Positions 1-12,055 of a DNA stretch of 64,000 nt are shown one piece after another. Numbering within the stretch: the first letter of the stretch is position 1; every line of letters begins with the position of its first letter. The notes below the pieces were generated by a model. The model worked only from the letters and a program-made list of their open reading frames with translations, had not been told where the DNA came from and made no database searches. Made by a program: the position numbers and the translations under genes. This stretch comes from Dama dama (taxonomy: Eukaryota; Chordata; Mammalia; Artiodactyla; Cervidae): the NCBI RefSeq assembly GCF_033118175.1, contig NC_083714.1:4464001-4528000 (forward strand). Direction: 5' to 3'.

Positions 1-2098
1 GTGTCAAAAATATGAGGAGCATGAAACGGTCTGAAAAATAGGAGAAGCATGAAGTAGTGCTGAAAAACATGAAGAGCCTGAAAACCCGTGAAAAATATGA
101 AGAGCTTCAAAAGTTGTGAAAAATATGAAGAGCTTCAAAAGGTGATAAAAATGAGATGAGCATGAAACGGTCTGAAAAATATGAGGAGCATGAATCGGTG
201 TTGGAAATCATGAAGAGTCTGAAAAGGTGTGAAATATATTAAGAGCTTCAAAAGGTGTGAAAAATAGGAGGAGCATGAAACGGGCTGAAAAATAGCAGGA
301 GCATGAAGCGGTGTTCAAAAACATGAAGAGCCTGAAAAGGTGTGAAAAATATGAAGAGCTTCAAAAGGTGTGAAATACATGAGTAGCCTGAAACTCTCTG
401 AAAAATAGGAGGCGCATGAAGCGGTTTTGAAAAACATGAAGAGTCTGAAAACGTGTGAAAATATGAAGAGCTTCAAAAATATGAAAAATATGAAGAGCTT
501 CAAAAGGTGTGGAAAATATGAAGAGCTTCAAAATGTGTCAAAAGTGAGATGAGCATGAAACGGTCTGAAAAATAGGAGGAGCATGAAGTGGTGTTGAAAA
601 ACATGAAGAGCCTGAAAATGTGTGAAATATATGAAGAGCTTCAAAAGTTGTCAGAAATGATAGAAACATGAAACGGTCTGAAAAATAGGATGAGCAAGAA
701 GGGGTGTTGAAAAACATGAAGAGCCTGAAAACGTTTGAGAAATACGAAGAGATTCAAAAGGTGTGAAAAATATGAAGAGCTTCAAAAGGTGTCAAAAATG
801 AGATGAGCATGAAACGGTCTGAAAAATAGGAGAAGCATGAAGTTGCTTTGAAAAACATGAAGAGCCTGAAAAGGTGTTAAATATATGAAGAGCTTCAAAA
901 TGTGTCAGAAATGAGAGGAGCATGAAACGGTCTGAAAAATAGGAGAAGCATGAAGTGGCTTTGAAAAACATGAAGAGCCTGAAAAGGTGTGAAAAATATG
1001 AAGAGCTTCAAAAGGTGTCAAAAATATTAGGAGCATGAATCGCTGTTGAAAAACATGAAGAGCCTGAAAATGTGTGAAAAATATGAAGAGCTTCAAAAGG
1101 TGTCAAAAATATGAGGAGCATGAAACGGTCTGAAAAATAGGAGAAGCATGAAGCGGTGTGGAAAAACATGAAGAACATGAAAAGGTGTGAAAAAATATGA
1201 AGAGCTTCAAAAGGTGTCAAAAATATGAGGAGCATGAAACGGTCTGAAAAATAGGAGCAGCATGAAAAGGTGTTCAAAAACATGAAGAGCCTGATAAGGT
1301 GTGAAAAATATGAAGAGCTTCAAAAGGTGTGGAAAATATGAGGAGCATGAAACTGTCTGAAAAATAGGAGGAGCAAGAAGCGGTGTTGAAAAAGATTAAG
1401 AGCCTGAAAAAGTTTGAAAAATATGAAGAGCTTCAAAAGTTGTGGAAAATATGAAGAGCTTCAAAATGTGTCAAAAGCGAGATGAGTATGAAACGGTCTG
1501 AAAAATAGGAGGAGCATGAAGTGGTGTTGAAAAACATGAAGAGCCTGAAAATGTGTGAAATATATGAAGAGCTTCAAAATGTGTCAGAAATGAGAGAAGC
1601 ATGAAACAGTCTGAAAAATAGGATGAGCAAGAAGGGGTGTTGAAAAACATGAAGAGCCTGAAAACGTTTGAGAAATATGAAGAGGTTCAAAAGCTGTGAA
1701 AAATATGAAGAGCTTCAAAAGTTGTTAAAAATGAGATGAGCATGACACAGTTTGAAAAATAGGAGGAGCATGAAACCGTGTTCATAAACATAAAGAGCCT
1801 AAAAAGGTTGAAAAATATGAAGAGCTTCAAAAGGTGTGAAAAATATGAGGAGCATAAAACGGTCTGAAAAATAGGAGAAGCATGAAGTGGTGTTGAAAAA
1901 CATGAAGAGCCTGAAAACGTGTGAAATATATGAAGAGCTTCAAAAGGTGTCAAAAATATGAGGAGCATGAAACGGTCTGAAAAATAGGAGGAACACAAGT
2001 GGTGTTCAAAAACATGAAGAGCATGAAAAGGTGTGAAAAATATGAAGAGATTCAAAAGGTGTCAAAAATATGAGGAGCATGAATCGGTGTTGAAAAAC
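1..2098 (+). repeat. Segmental duplication A, copy 1
   Basis: This block is nearly identical to 13,589-15,686 at a constant offset of 13,588 bp. The few differences I found include one base near 194, one near 458 (an ATATG/AAATG change) and one near 916. The left edge is the window edge, so the duplicated segment may extend further. The right edge is near 2,098, where the copies diverge into different unit variants. It contains several five-module units with a doubled D module followed by an altered A (for example around 90-165, 480-560 and 760-810). The constant offset means no net gain or loss since the duplication. Confidence 0.92.
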
Positions 2099-2589
2099 AT
2101 GAAGAGCCTAAAATGTGTGAAAAATATGAAGAGCTTCAAAAGGTGTCAAAAATATGAGGAGCATGAAACGGTCTGAAAAATAGGAGAAGCATGAAGCGGT
2201 GTTGAAAAACATGAAGAACATGAAAAGGTGTGAAAAATATGAGGAGCTTCAAAAGGTGTCAAAAATATGAGGAGCACGAACCGGTCTGAAAAATAGGAGG
2301 AGCTTGAAGCTGTGTTCAAAAATATGAAGAGACTGAAAAGGTGTGAAAAATATGAAGAGCTTCAAAAGGTGTGAAAAATATGAGGAGCATGAAACGGTCT
2401 GAAAAATAGAAGCAGCATGAAACGGTGTTGAAAAACATGAAGAGCATGAAAAGGTGTGAAAAATATGAAGAGCTTCAAAAGGTGTGAAAAATATGTGGAG
2501 AATGAAACGGTCTGAAAAATAGGAGGAGCATGAAGCGGTGTTCAAAAACACGACGAGCCTGAAAAGGTGTGAAAAATATGAAGAGCTTC
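2099..2589 (+). repeat. Satellite units linking duplications A and B
   Basis: These are ordinary 113-bp units between two duplicated blocks. Some carry C-module variants ending in GAACATGAAAAG. Similar variants occur at 12,100-12,300, suggesting the two stretches share ancestry. No gene or foreign insertion was seen. Confidence 0.85.
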
Positions 2590-5500
2590 AAAAGGTGTGA
2601 AATAAATGAGGAGCATGAAACGGCCAGAAAAATAGGAGGAGCATGAAGCGGTGTTCAGAAATATGAAGCGCCTGAAAAGGTGGGAAAAATATGAGGAGCA
2701 TGATACGGTCTGAAAATAGGTGGAGCATGAAGCGGTGTTCACAGGAAGAGCCTGAAAAGGTGTGAAAAATATGAAGAGCTTAAAAAAGTGTCAAAAATAT
2801 GAGGAGCATGAAACGGTGTTGAAAAACATGAAGAGCCTGAAAAGAGTGAAATAAATGAAGAGCTTCAAAAGGTGTCAAAAATATGAGGAGCATGAAACGG
2901 TCTGAAAAATAGGTGGAGCATGAAGGGTGATGAAAAACATGAAGAGCCTGAAAAAGTGTGAAATACATGAAGAGCTTCAAAGGTGTTAAAATTTGAGGAG
3001 CATGATACGGTCTGAAAAATAGGAGGAGCATGAAGCGGTGTTGAAAAACATGAAGAGTCTGAAAAGGTGTGAAAAATATGAAGAGCTTCAAAAAGTGTCA
3101 AAAATATGAGGAGCATGAAACGGTCTGAAAAATAGGAGGAGCATGAAGAGGTGTTCAAAAACATGAAGAGCCTGAAAAGGTGTGAAACATATGAAGAGTT
3201 TCAAAATTTGTCAAAAATATGAGGAGCATGAAACGGTCTGAAAAATAGAGGGAACATGAAGTGGTGTTGAAATACTTGAAGAGCCTGAAAAGGTGTGAAA
3301 AATATGAAGAGCCTGAAAAGAGTGAAATATATGAAGAGCTTCAAAAGGTGTCAAAAATATGAGGAGCATGAAACGATCTGAAAAATAGGTGGGTCATGAA
3401 GCGGTGTTGAAAAACTTGACGAGCCTGAAAAGGTGTTAAAAATATTAGGAGCATGAAACGGTCTGAAAAATAGGTGGAGCATGAAGCGGTGCTGAAAAAC
3501 ATGATGAGACTGAAAAAGTGTGAAATATATGAAGAGCTTCAAAAGGTGTTAAAATTTGAGGAGCATGATACGGTCTGAAATATAGGAGGATCATGAAGCG
3601 GTGTTGAAAAACATGAAGAGCCTGAAAAGGTGTTAAAAATATTAGGAGCATGAAACGGTTTGAAAAATAGGTGGAGCATGAAGTGGTGTTGAAAAACTTG
3701 AAGAGCCTGAAAAGGTGTTAGCAATATTAGGAGCCTGAAACGGTCTGAAAAATAGGAGGCGCATAAAGCGGTGTTGAAAAACTTGAAAAGCCTGAAAAGG
3801 TGTGAAAAACATGAAGAGCTTCAAAAAGTGTCAAAAATATGAGGAGCATGAAACGGTCTGAAAAATAGGAGGAGCATGAAACGGTGTTGAAAAACATGAA
3901 GAGCCTGAAAAGAGTGAAATATATGAAGAGCTTCAAAAGTGTCAAAAATATGAGGAACATGAAACGGTCTGAAAAATAGGAGGAGCATGAAGCGGGGTTG
4001 AAAAACATGAAGAGCCTGAAAAGTTGTGTAATATATGAAGAGCTTCAAAAGATGTGAAAAATATGAGGAGAATGATACGGGCAGAAAAGAAGGAGGAGCA
4101 TGAAGCGGTGTTGAAAAACATGAACAGCCTGAAAAGTTGTGAAAAACATGAAGAGCTTCAAAAGGTGTCAAAAATATGAGGAGCATGAAACGGCAAGAAA
4201 AATAGGAGGAGCATGAAGCGGTGTTCAGAAATATGAAGCGCCTGAAAAGGTGGGAAAAATATGAGGAGCATGAAACGGTTTGAAAAATAGGTGGAGCATG
4301 AAGTGGTGTTGAAAAACTTGAAGACCTGAAAAGGTGTTAACAATATTAGGAGACTGAAACGGTCTGAAAAATAGGAGGCGCATAAAGCGGTGTTGAAAAT
4401 CTTGAAAAGCCTGAAAAGGTGTGAAAAACATGAAGAGCTTCAAGAAGTGTCAAAAATATGAGGAGCATGAAACGGTCTGAAAAATAGGAGGAGCATGAAA
4501 CGGTGTTGAAAAACATGAAGAGCCTGAAAAGAGTGAAATATATGAAGAGCTTCAAAAGGTGTCAAAAATATGAGGAGCATGAAACGGTCTGAAAAATAGG
4601 TGGAGCATGAAGGGTGATGAAAAACATGAAGAGCCTGAAAAAGTGTGAAATACATGAAGAGCTTCAAAGGTGTTAAAATTTGAGGAGCATGATACGGTCT
4701 GAAAAATAGGAGGAGCAAGAAGCGGTGTTGAAAAACCTGAAGAGCCTGAAAAGGTGTGAAATATATGAAGAGCTTAAAAAGGCGTGAAATGTATAAGGAT
4801 CCTGAAACGCTCTGAAAAACAGGAGGAGAATGAAGCGGTGTTGAAAAATATGAAGAGCCTGAAAAGTTGTGAAATATATGAAGAGCTTCAAAAGGTGTCA
4901 AAAATTTTAGGAGCATGAAACTGTCTGAAAAATTGGAGGAGCATGAAGCGGTGTTGAAAAATATGAAGAGCCTGAAAAGGTGTGAAATATATGAAGAGCT
5001 TAAAAAGTCGGGAAATATATGAGGAACCTGAAACGCTCTGAGAAACAGGAGGAAAATGAATCGGTGTTGAAAAATATGAAGAGCCTGAAAAGGTGTGAAA
5101 TATATGACGAGCTTAAAAAGGCGTGAAATATATGAGGAACCTGAAACGCTCTGAGAAACAGTAGGAGAATGAAGCGGTGTTGAAGAATATGAAGAGCCTG
5201 AAAAGGTGTTAACAATATTAGGAGCCTGAAACGGTCTGAAAAATAGGAGGCGCATAAAGCAGTGTTGAAAAACTTGAAAAGCCTGAAAAGGTGTGAAAAA
5301 CATGAAGAGCTTCAAGAAGTGTCAAAAATATGAGGAGCATGAAACGGTCTGAAAAATAGGAGGAGCATGAAACGGTGTTCAAAAACATGAAGAGCATGAA
5401 AAGCTGTGAAAAATATGAAGAGCTTCAAAACGTGTCAAAAATATGAGGAGCATGAAGCGATCTGAAAAATAGGAGGAGTATGAAACGGTGTTGAAAACAT

Positions 5501-6640
5501 GAAGAGCCTGTAAATGTGTGAAAAATATGAACCGCTTCAGAAGGTGTGAAAAATATGAGGAGCATGAAACGGTCTGAAAAACAAGAGGAGCATGAAGCAG
5601 TGTTGAAAAACATGAAGAGCCTGAAAAGGTGTGAAATATATGAAGAGCTTCAAAAAGTGTCAAAAATATGAGAAGCATGAAAAAGTCTGAAAAATAGGAG
5701 GAGCATGAAACGGTGTTGAAAAACATGAAGAGCCTGAAAAGGTGTGAAAAATATGAAGAGCTTCAAAAGGTGTCAAAAAAATGAGGAGCATGACAGTCTG
5801 AAAAATAGGAGGAGCATGAAGCGGTGTTGAAAAACATGAAGAGCCTGAAAAGGTGTGAAAATTATGAAGAGCTTCAAAAGGTGTCAAAAATTTGAAGAGA
5901 ATGAAACAGTCTGATAAATAGGAGCAGCATGAAGCGGTGTTGAAAAACATGAAGAGCCTGAAAAGGTGTTAAAAATATTAGGAGCATGAAACGGTCTTAA
6001 AAATAGGTGGAGCATGAAGCGTTTGTGAAAAACATGAAGAGCCTGAAAAGGTGTGAAATATATGAAGAGCTTCAAAACGTGTAAAAAATATGAGGAGCAT
6101 GAAACGGTATTCAAAAACATGAAGAGCCTGAAAAGATGTGAAAAATATGAAGAGCTACAAAAGGTGTCAAAAAGATGAGGAGCATGAAACGGTCTGAAAA
6201 ATAGGAGGAGCATCAAATGGTATTGAAGAACATGAAGATCCTGAAAAGTTGTGAAAAATATGAAGAGCGTCAAAAGGTGTCAAAATTATGAGGAGCATGA
6301 AACGGTCTGAAAAATAGGAGGAGCAAGAAGCGGTGTTGAAAAACCTGAAGAGCCTGAAAAGGTGTGAAATATATGAAGAGCTTAAAAAGGCGTGAAATAT
6401 ATAAGGATCCTGAAACGCTCTGAAAAACAGGAGGAGAATGAAGCGGTGTTGAAAAATATGAAGAGCCTGAAAAGTTGTGAAATATATGAAGAGCTTCAAA
6501 AGGTGTCAAAAATTTTAGGAGCATGAAACGGTCTGAAAAATTGGAGGAGCATGAAGCGGTGTTGAAAAATATGAAGAGCCTGAAAAGGTGTGAAATATAT
6601 GAAGAGCTTAAAAAGGCGGGAAATATATGAGGAACATGAA
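2590..6640 (+). repeat. Segmental duplication B, copy 1
   Basis: This block of about 4 kb matches 8,235-11,870 (offset 5,455, becoming 5,229 after about 3.3 kb), and its first 0.75 kb also matches 7,380-8,130 (offset 4,782). The 226-bp change in offset equals two whole units present here (about 3,070-3,296) and absent from copy 2. The block carries distinctive variants: C modules with CTTGAAAAGCC, shortened tails GAAAAGAGTGAAATA, and from about 4.7 kb a subclass with GCGTGAAATATATGAGG and CGCTCTGAGAAACAGG. In 4,440-5,315 the minus strand happens to stay open for 291 codons. That follows from loss of the usual stop positions and is not evidence of a gene. Confidence 0.92.
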
Positions 6641-7379
6641 ACGCTCTGAGAAACAGTAGGAGAATGAAGCGGTGTTGAAGAATATGAAGAGCCTGAGGGG
6701 TGTTAACAATATTAGGAGCCTCAAACGGTCTGAAAAATAGGAGGCGCATAAAGCAGTGTTGAAAAACTTGCAAAGCCTGAAAAGGTGTGAAAAACATGAA
6801 GAGCTTCAAGAAGTGTCAAAAATATGAGGAGCATGAAACGGTCTGGAAAATAGGAGGAGCATGAAACGGTGTTGAAAAACATGAAGAGCCTGAAAAGAGT
6901 GAAATATATGAAGAGCTTCAAAAGGTGTCAAAAATATGAGGAACATGAAACGGTCTGAAAAAGAGGAGGCGCATAAAGCAGTGTTGAAAAACTTGCAAAG
7001 CCTGAAAAGGTGTGAAAAACATGAAGAGCTTCAAGAAGTGTCAAAAATATGAGGAGCATGAAACGGTCTGAAAAATAGGAGGAGCATGAAACGGTGTTGA
7101 AAAACATGAAGAGCCTGAAAAGAGTGAAATATATGAAGAGCTTCAAAAGGTGTCAAAAATATGAGGAACATGAAACGGTCTGAAAAAGAGGAGGAGCATG
7201 AAATGGTGTTGAAAAACATGAAGAGCCTGAAAAGTTGTGTAATATATGAAGAGCTTCAAAAGATGTGAAAAATATGAGGAGAATGATACGGGCTGAAAAG
7301 AAGGAGGAGCATGAAGCGGTGTTGAAAAACATGAACAGCCTGAAACGGTGTGAAATACATGAAGAGCTTCAAAAGGTGT
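6641..7379 (+). repeat. Mosaic units with a 225-bp dimer duplication
   Basis: A two-unit segment marked by GAGGCGCATAAAGCAG occurs at about 6,741 and again 225 bp later at about 6,966. Both copies are followed by the same CTTGCAAAGCC and AGCTTCAAGAAG variants, so this is a local dimer duplication. From about 7,229 the sequence follows the segment at about 4,018-4,170 (offset 3,211), including the variant ATGATACGGGC. It is a patchwork of pieces of duplication B. Confidence 0.85.
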
Positions 7380-8130
7380 CAAAAATATGAGGAGCATGAA
7401 ACGGCCAGAAAAATAGGAGGAGCATGAAGCGGTGTTCAGAAATATGAAGCGCCTGAAAAGGTGGGAAAAATATGAGGAGCATGATACTGTCTGAAAAATA
7501 GGTGGAGCATGAAGCGGTGTTCACAGGAAGAGCCTGAAATGGTGTGAAAAATATGAAGAGCTTAAAAAAGTGTCAAAAATATGAGGAGGATGAAACGGTG
7601 TTGAAAAACATGAAGAGCCTGAAAAGAGTGAAATAAATGAAGAGCTTCAAAAGGTGTCAAAAATATGAGGAGCATGAAACGGTCTGAAAAATAGGTGGAG
7701 CATGAAGGGTGATGAAAAACATGAAGAGCGTGAAAAAGTGTGAAATACATGAAGAGCTTCAAAGGTGTTAAAATTTGAGGAGCATGATACGGTCTGAAAA
7801 ATAGGAGGAGCATGAAGCGGTGTTGAAAAACATGAAGAGTCTGAAAAGGTGTGAAAAATATGAAGAGCTTCAAAAAGTGTCAAAAATATGAGGAGCATGA
7901 AACGGTCTGAAAAATAGGAGGAGCATGAAGAGGTGTTCAAAAACATGAAGAGCCTGAAAAGGTGTGAAACATATGAAGAGTTTCAAAATTTGTCAAAAAT
8001 ATGAGGAGCATGAAACGGTCTGAAAAATAGAGGGAACATGAAGTGGTGTTGAAATACTTGAAGAGCCTGAAAAGGTGTGAAAAATATGAAGAGCCTGAAA
8101 AGAGTGAAATATATGAAGAGCTTCAAAAGG
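7380..8130 (+). repeat. Segmental duplication B, partial copy 3
   Basis: This segment is nearly identical to 2,598-3,350 at offset 4,782, including the rare variants AACGGCCAGAAAAATAGG, TTCACAGGAAGAGCC and AGGGTGATGAAAAAC. Near 8,140 it switches to a short stretch resembling 5,668 onward (GAGAAGCATGAAAAAGTC). It then restarts at the beginning of the same block at about 8,235. Two successive restarts of one block suggest repeated unequal exchange. Confidence 0.88.
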
Positions 8131-8234
8131 TGTCAAAAATATGAGAAGCATGAAAAAGTCTGAAAAATAGGAGGAGCATGAAACGGTGTTGAAAAACATG
8201 AAGAGCCTGAAAAGGTGTGAAAAATATGAAGAGC

Positions 8235-11200
8235 TTAAAAAAGTGTCAAAAATATGAGGAGCATGAAACGGTGTTGAAAAACATGAAGAGCCTGAAAAGA
8301 GTGAAATAAATGAAGAGCTTCAAAAGGTGTCAAAAATATGAGGAGCATGAAACGGTCTGAAAAATAGGTGGAGCATGAAGGGTGATGAAAAACATGAAGA
8401 GCCTGAAAAAGTGTGAAATACATGAAGAGCTTCAAAGGTGTTAAAATTTGAGGAGCATGATACGGTCTGAAAAATAGGAGGAGCATGAAGCGGTGTTGAA
8501 AAACATGAAGAGCCTGAAAAGGTGTGAAAAATATGAAGAGCCTGAAAAGAGTGAAATATATGAAGAGCTTCAAAAGGTGTCAAAAATATGAGGAGCATGA
8601 AACGATCTGAAAAATAGGTGGGTCATGAAGCGGTGTTGAAAACCTTGAAGAGCCTGAAAAGGTGTTAAAAATATTAGGAGCATGAAACGGTCTGAAAAAT
8701 AGGTGGAGCATGAAGCGGTGCTGAAAAACATGACGAGACTGAAAAAGTGTGAAATATATGAAGAGCTTCAAAAGGTGTTAAAATTTGAGGAGCATGATAC
8801 GGTCTGAAATATAGGAGGATCATGAAGCGGTGTTGAAAAACATGAAGAGCCTGAAAAGGTGTTAAAAATATTAGGAGCATGAAACGGTTTGAAAAATAGG
8901 TGGAGCATGAAGTGGTGTTGAAAAACTTGAAGAGCCTGAAAAGGTGTTAGCAATATTAGGAGCCTGAAACGGTCTGAAAAATAGGAGGCGCATAAAGCGG
9001 TGTTGAAAAACTTGAAAAGCCTGAAAAGGTGTGAAAAACATGAAGAGCTTCAAAAAGTGTCAAAAATATGAGGAGCATGAAACGGTCTGAAAAATAGGAG
9101 GAGCATGAAACGGTGTTGAAAAACATGAAGAGCCTGAAAAGAGTGAAATATATGAAGAGCTTCAAAAGTGTCAAAAATATGAGGAACATGAAACGGTCTG
9201 AAAAATAGGAGGAGCATGAAGCGGGGTTGAAAAACATGAAGAGCCTGAAAAGTTGTGTAATATATGAAGAGCTTCAAAAGATGTGAAAAATATGAGGAGA
9301 ATGATACGGGCAGAAAAGAAGGAGGAGCATGAAGCTGTGTTGAAAAACATGAACAGCCTGAAAAGTTGTGAAAAACATGAAGAGCTTCAAAAGGTGTCAA
9401 AAATATGAGGAGCATGAAACGGCAAGAAAAATAGGAGGATCATGAAGCGGTGTTCAGAAATATGAAGCGCCTGAAAAGGTGGGAAAAATATGAGGAGCAT
9501 GAAACGGTTTGAAAAATAGGTGGAGCATGAAGTGGTGTTGAAAAACTTGAAGACCTGAAAAGGTGTTAACAATATTAGGAGACTGAAACGGTCTGAAAAA
9601 TAGGAGGCGCATAAAGCGGTGTTGAAAATCTTGAAAAGCCTGAAAAGGTGTGAAAAACATGAAGAGCTTCAAGAAGTGTCAAAAATATGAGGAGCATGAA
9701 ACGGTCTGAAAAATAGGAGGAGCATGAAACGGTGTTGAAAAACATGAAGAGCCTGAAAAGAGTGAAATATATGAAGAGCTTCAAAAGGTGTCAAAAATAT
9801 GAGGAGCATGAAACGGTCTGAAAAATAGGTGGAGCATGAAGGGTGATGAAAAACATGAAGAGCCTGAAAAAGTGTGAAATACATGAAGAGCTTCAAAGGT
9901 GTTAAAATTTGAGGAGCATGATATGGTCTGAAAAATAGGAGGAGCAAGAAGCGGTGTGGAAAAACCTGAAGAGCCTGAAAAGGTGTGAAATATATGAAGA
10001 GCTTAAAAAGGCGTGAAATGTATAAGGATCCTGAAACGCTCTGAAAAACAGGAGGAGAATGAAGCGGTGTTGAAAAATATGAAGAGCCTGAAAAGTTGTG
10101 AAATATATGAAGAGCTTCAAAAGGTGTCAAAAATTTTAGGAGCATGAAACTGTCTGAAAAATTGGAGGAGCATGAAGCGGTGTTGAAAAATATGAAGAGC
10201 CTGAAAAGGTGTGAAATATATGAAGAGCTTAAAAAGTCGGGAAATATATGAGGAACCTGAAACGCTCTGAGAAACAGGAGGAAAATGAATCGGTGTTGAA
10301 AAATATGAAGAGCCTGAAAAGGTGTGAAATATATGACGAGCTTAAAAAGGCGTGAAATATATGAGGAACCTGAAACGCTCTGAGAAACAGTAGGAGAATG
10401 AAGCGGTGTTGAAGAATATGAAGAGCCTGAAAAGGTGTTAACAATATTAGGAGCCTGAAACGGTCTGAAAAATAGGAGGCGCATAAAGCAGTGTTGAAAA
10501 ACTTGAAAAGCCTGAAAAGGTGTGAAAAACATGAAGAGCTTCAAGAAGTGTCAAAAATATGAGGAGCATGAAACGGTCTGAAAAATAGGAGGAGCATGAA
10601 ACGGTGTTCAAAAACATGAAGAGCATGAAAAGCTGTGAAAAATATGAAGAGCTTCAAAACGTGTCAAAAATATGAGGAGCATGAAGCGATCTGAAAAATA
10701 GGAGGAGTATGAAACGGTGTTGAAAACATGAAGAGCCTGTAAATGTGTGAAAAATATGAACCGCTTCAGAAGGTGTGAAAAATATGAGGAGCATGAAACG
10801 GTCTGAAAAACAAGAGGAGCATGAAGCAGTGTTGAAAAACATGAAGAGCCTGAAAAGGTGTGAAAAATATGAAGAGCTTCAAAAAGTGTCAAAAATATGA
10901 GAAGCATGAAAAAGTCTGAAAAATAGGAGGAGCATGAAACGGTGTTGAAAAACATGAAGAGCCTGAAAAGGTGTGAAAAATATGAAGAGCTTCAAAAGGT
11001 GTCAAAAAAATGAGGAGCATGACAGTCTGAAAAATAGGAGGAGCATGAAGCGGTGTTGAAAAACATGAAGAGCCTGAAAAGGTGTGAAAATTATGAAGAG
11101 CTTCAAAAGGTGTCAAAAATTTGAAGAGAATGAAACAGTCTGATAAATAGGAGGAGCATGAAGCGGTGTTGAAAAACATGAAGAGCCTGAAAAGGTGTTA

Positions 11201-11870
11201 AAAATATTAGGAGCATGAAACGGTCTTAAAAATAGGTGGAGCATGAAGCGGTTGTGAAAAACATGAAGAGCCTGAAAAGGTGTGAAATATATGAAGAGCT
11301 TCAAAACGTGTAAAAAATATGAGGAGCATGAAACGGTATTCAAAAACATGAAGAGCCTGAAAAGATGTGAAAAATATGAAGAGCTACAAAAGGTGTCAAA
11401 AAGATGAGGAGCATGAAACGGTCTGAAAAATAGGAGGAGCATCAAATGGTATTGAAGAACATGAAGATCCTGAAAAGTTGTGAAAAATATGAAGAGCGTC
11501 AAAAGGTGTCAAAATTATGAGGAGCATGAAACGGTCTGAAAAATAGGAGGAGCAAGAAGCGGTGTGGAAAAACCTGAAGAGCCTGAAAAGGTGTGAAATA
11601 TATGAAGAGCTTAAAAAGGCGTGAAATATATAAGGATCCTGAAACGCTCTGAAAAACAGGAGGAGAATGAAGCGGTGTTGAAAAATATGAAGAGCCTGAA
11701 AAGTTGTGAAATATATGAAGAGCTTCAAAAGGTGTCAAAAATTTTAGGAGCATGAAACGGTCTGAAAAATTGGAGGAGCATGAAGCGGTGTTGAAAAATA
11801 TGAAGAGCCTGAAAAGGTGTGAAATATATGAAGAGCTTAAAAAGGCGGGAAATATATGAGGAACCTGAAA
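8235..11870 (+). repeat. Segmental duplication B, copy 2
   Basis: This is a near-identical copy of 2,780-6,640. Relative to copy 1 it lacks exactly 226 bp (two units) near 8,530, and afterwards keeps a fixed offset of 5,229 bp for about 3.3 kb. Differences are scattered single bases, for example GTGTGGAAAAACC at about 9,955 where copy 1 has GTGTTGAAAAACC at about 4,726. The minus strand at 9,669-10,544 repeats the 291-codon open stretch of copy 1, as expected from a duplicate. Confidence 0.92.
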
Positions 11871-12055
11871 CGCTCTGAGAAACAGGAGGAGAATGAATTG
11901 GTGTTGAAAAATATGAAGAGCCTGAAAAGGTGTGAAATATATGAAGAGCTTAAAAAGGCGGGAAATATATGAGGAACCTGAAACGCTCTGAGAAACAGGA
12001 GGAGAATGAATTGGTGTTGAAAAATATGAAGAGCCTGAAAAGGTGTGAAATATAT
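11796..12055 (+). repeat. Two adjacent identical 113-bp units
   Basis: A unit of the GCGGGAAATATATGAGG / CGCTCTGAGAAACAGG subclass is followed 113 bp later by what reads as an exact copy (for example AAGAGCTTAAAAAGGC at 11,831 and 11,944). Both share the private change GAATGAATTGG. Adjacent units in this array usually differ at many bases, so this is a very recent single-unit duplication. Confidence 0.9.

Noticed and set aside
2590..2605. AATAAA-like polyadenylation signal in GAAATAAATGAGG
   Set aside because: It is a one-base variant of the usual GAAATATATGAAG module text and lies in no transcript-like context.
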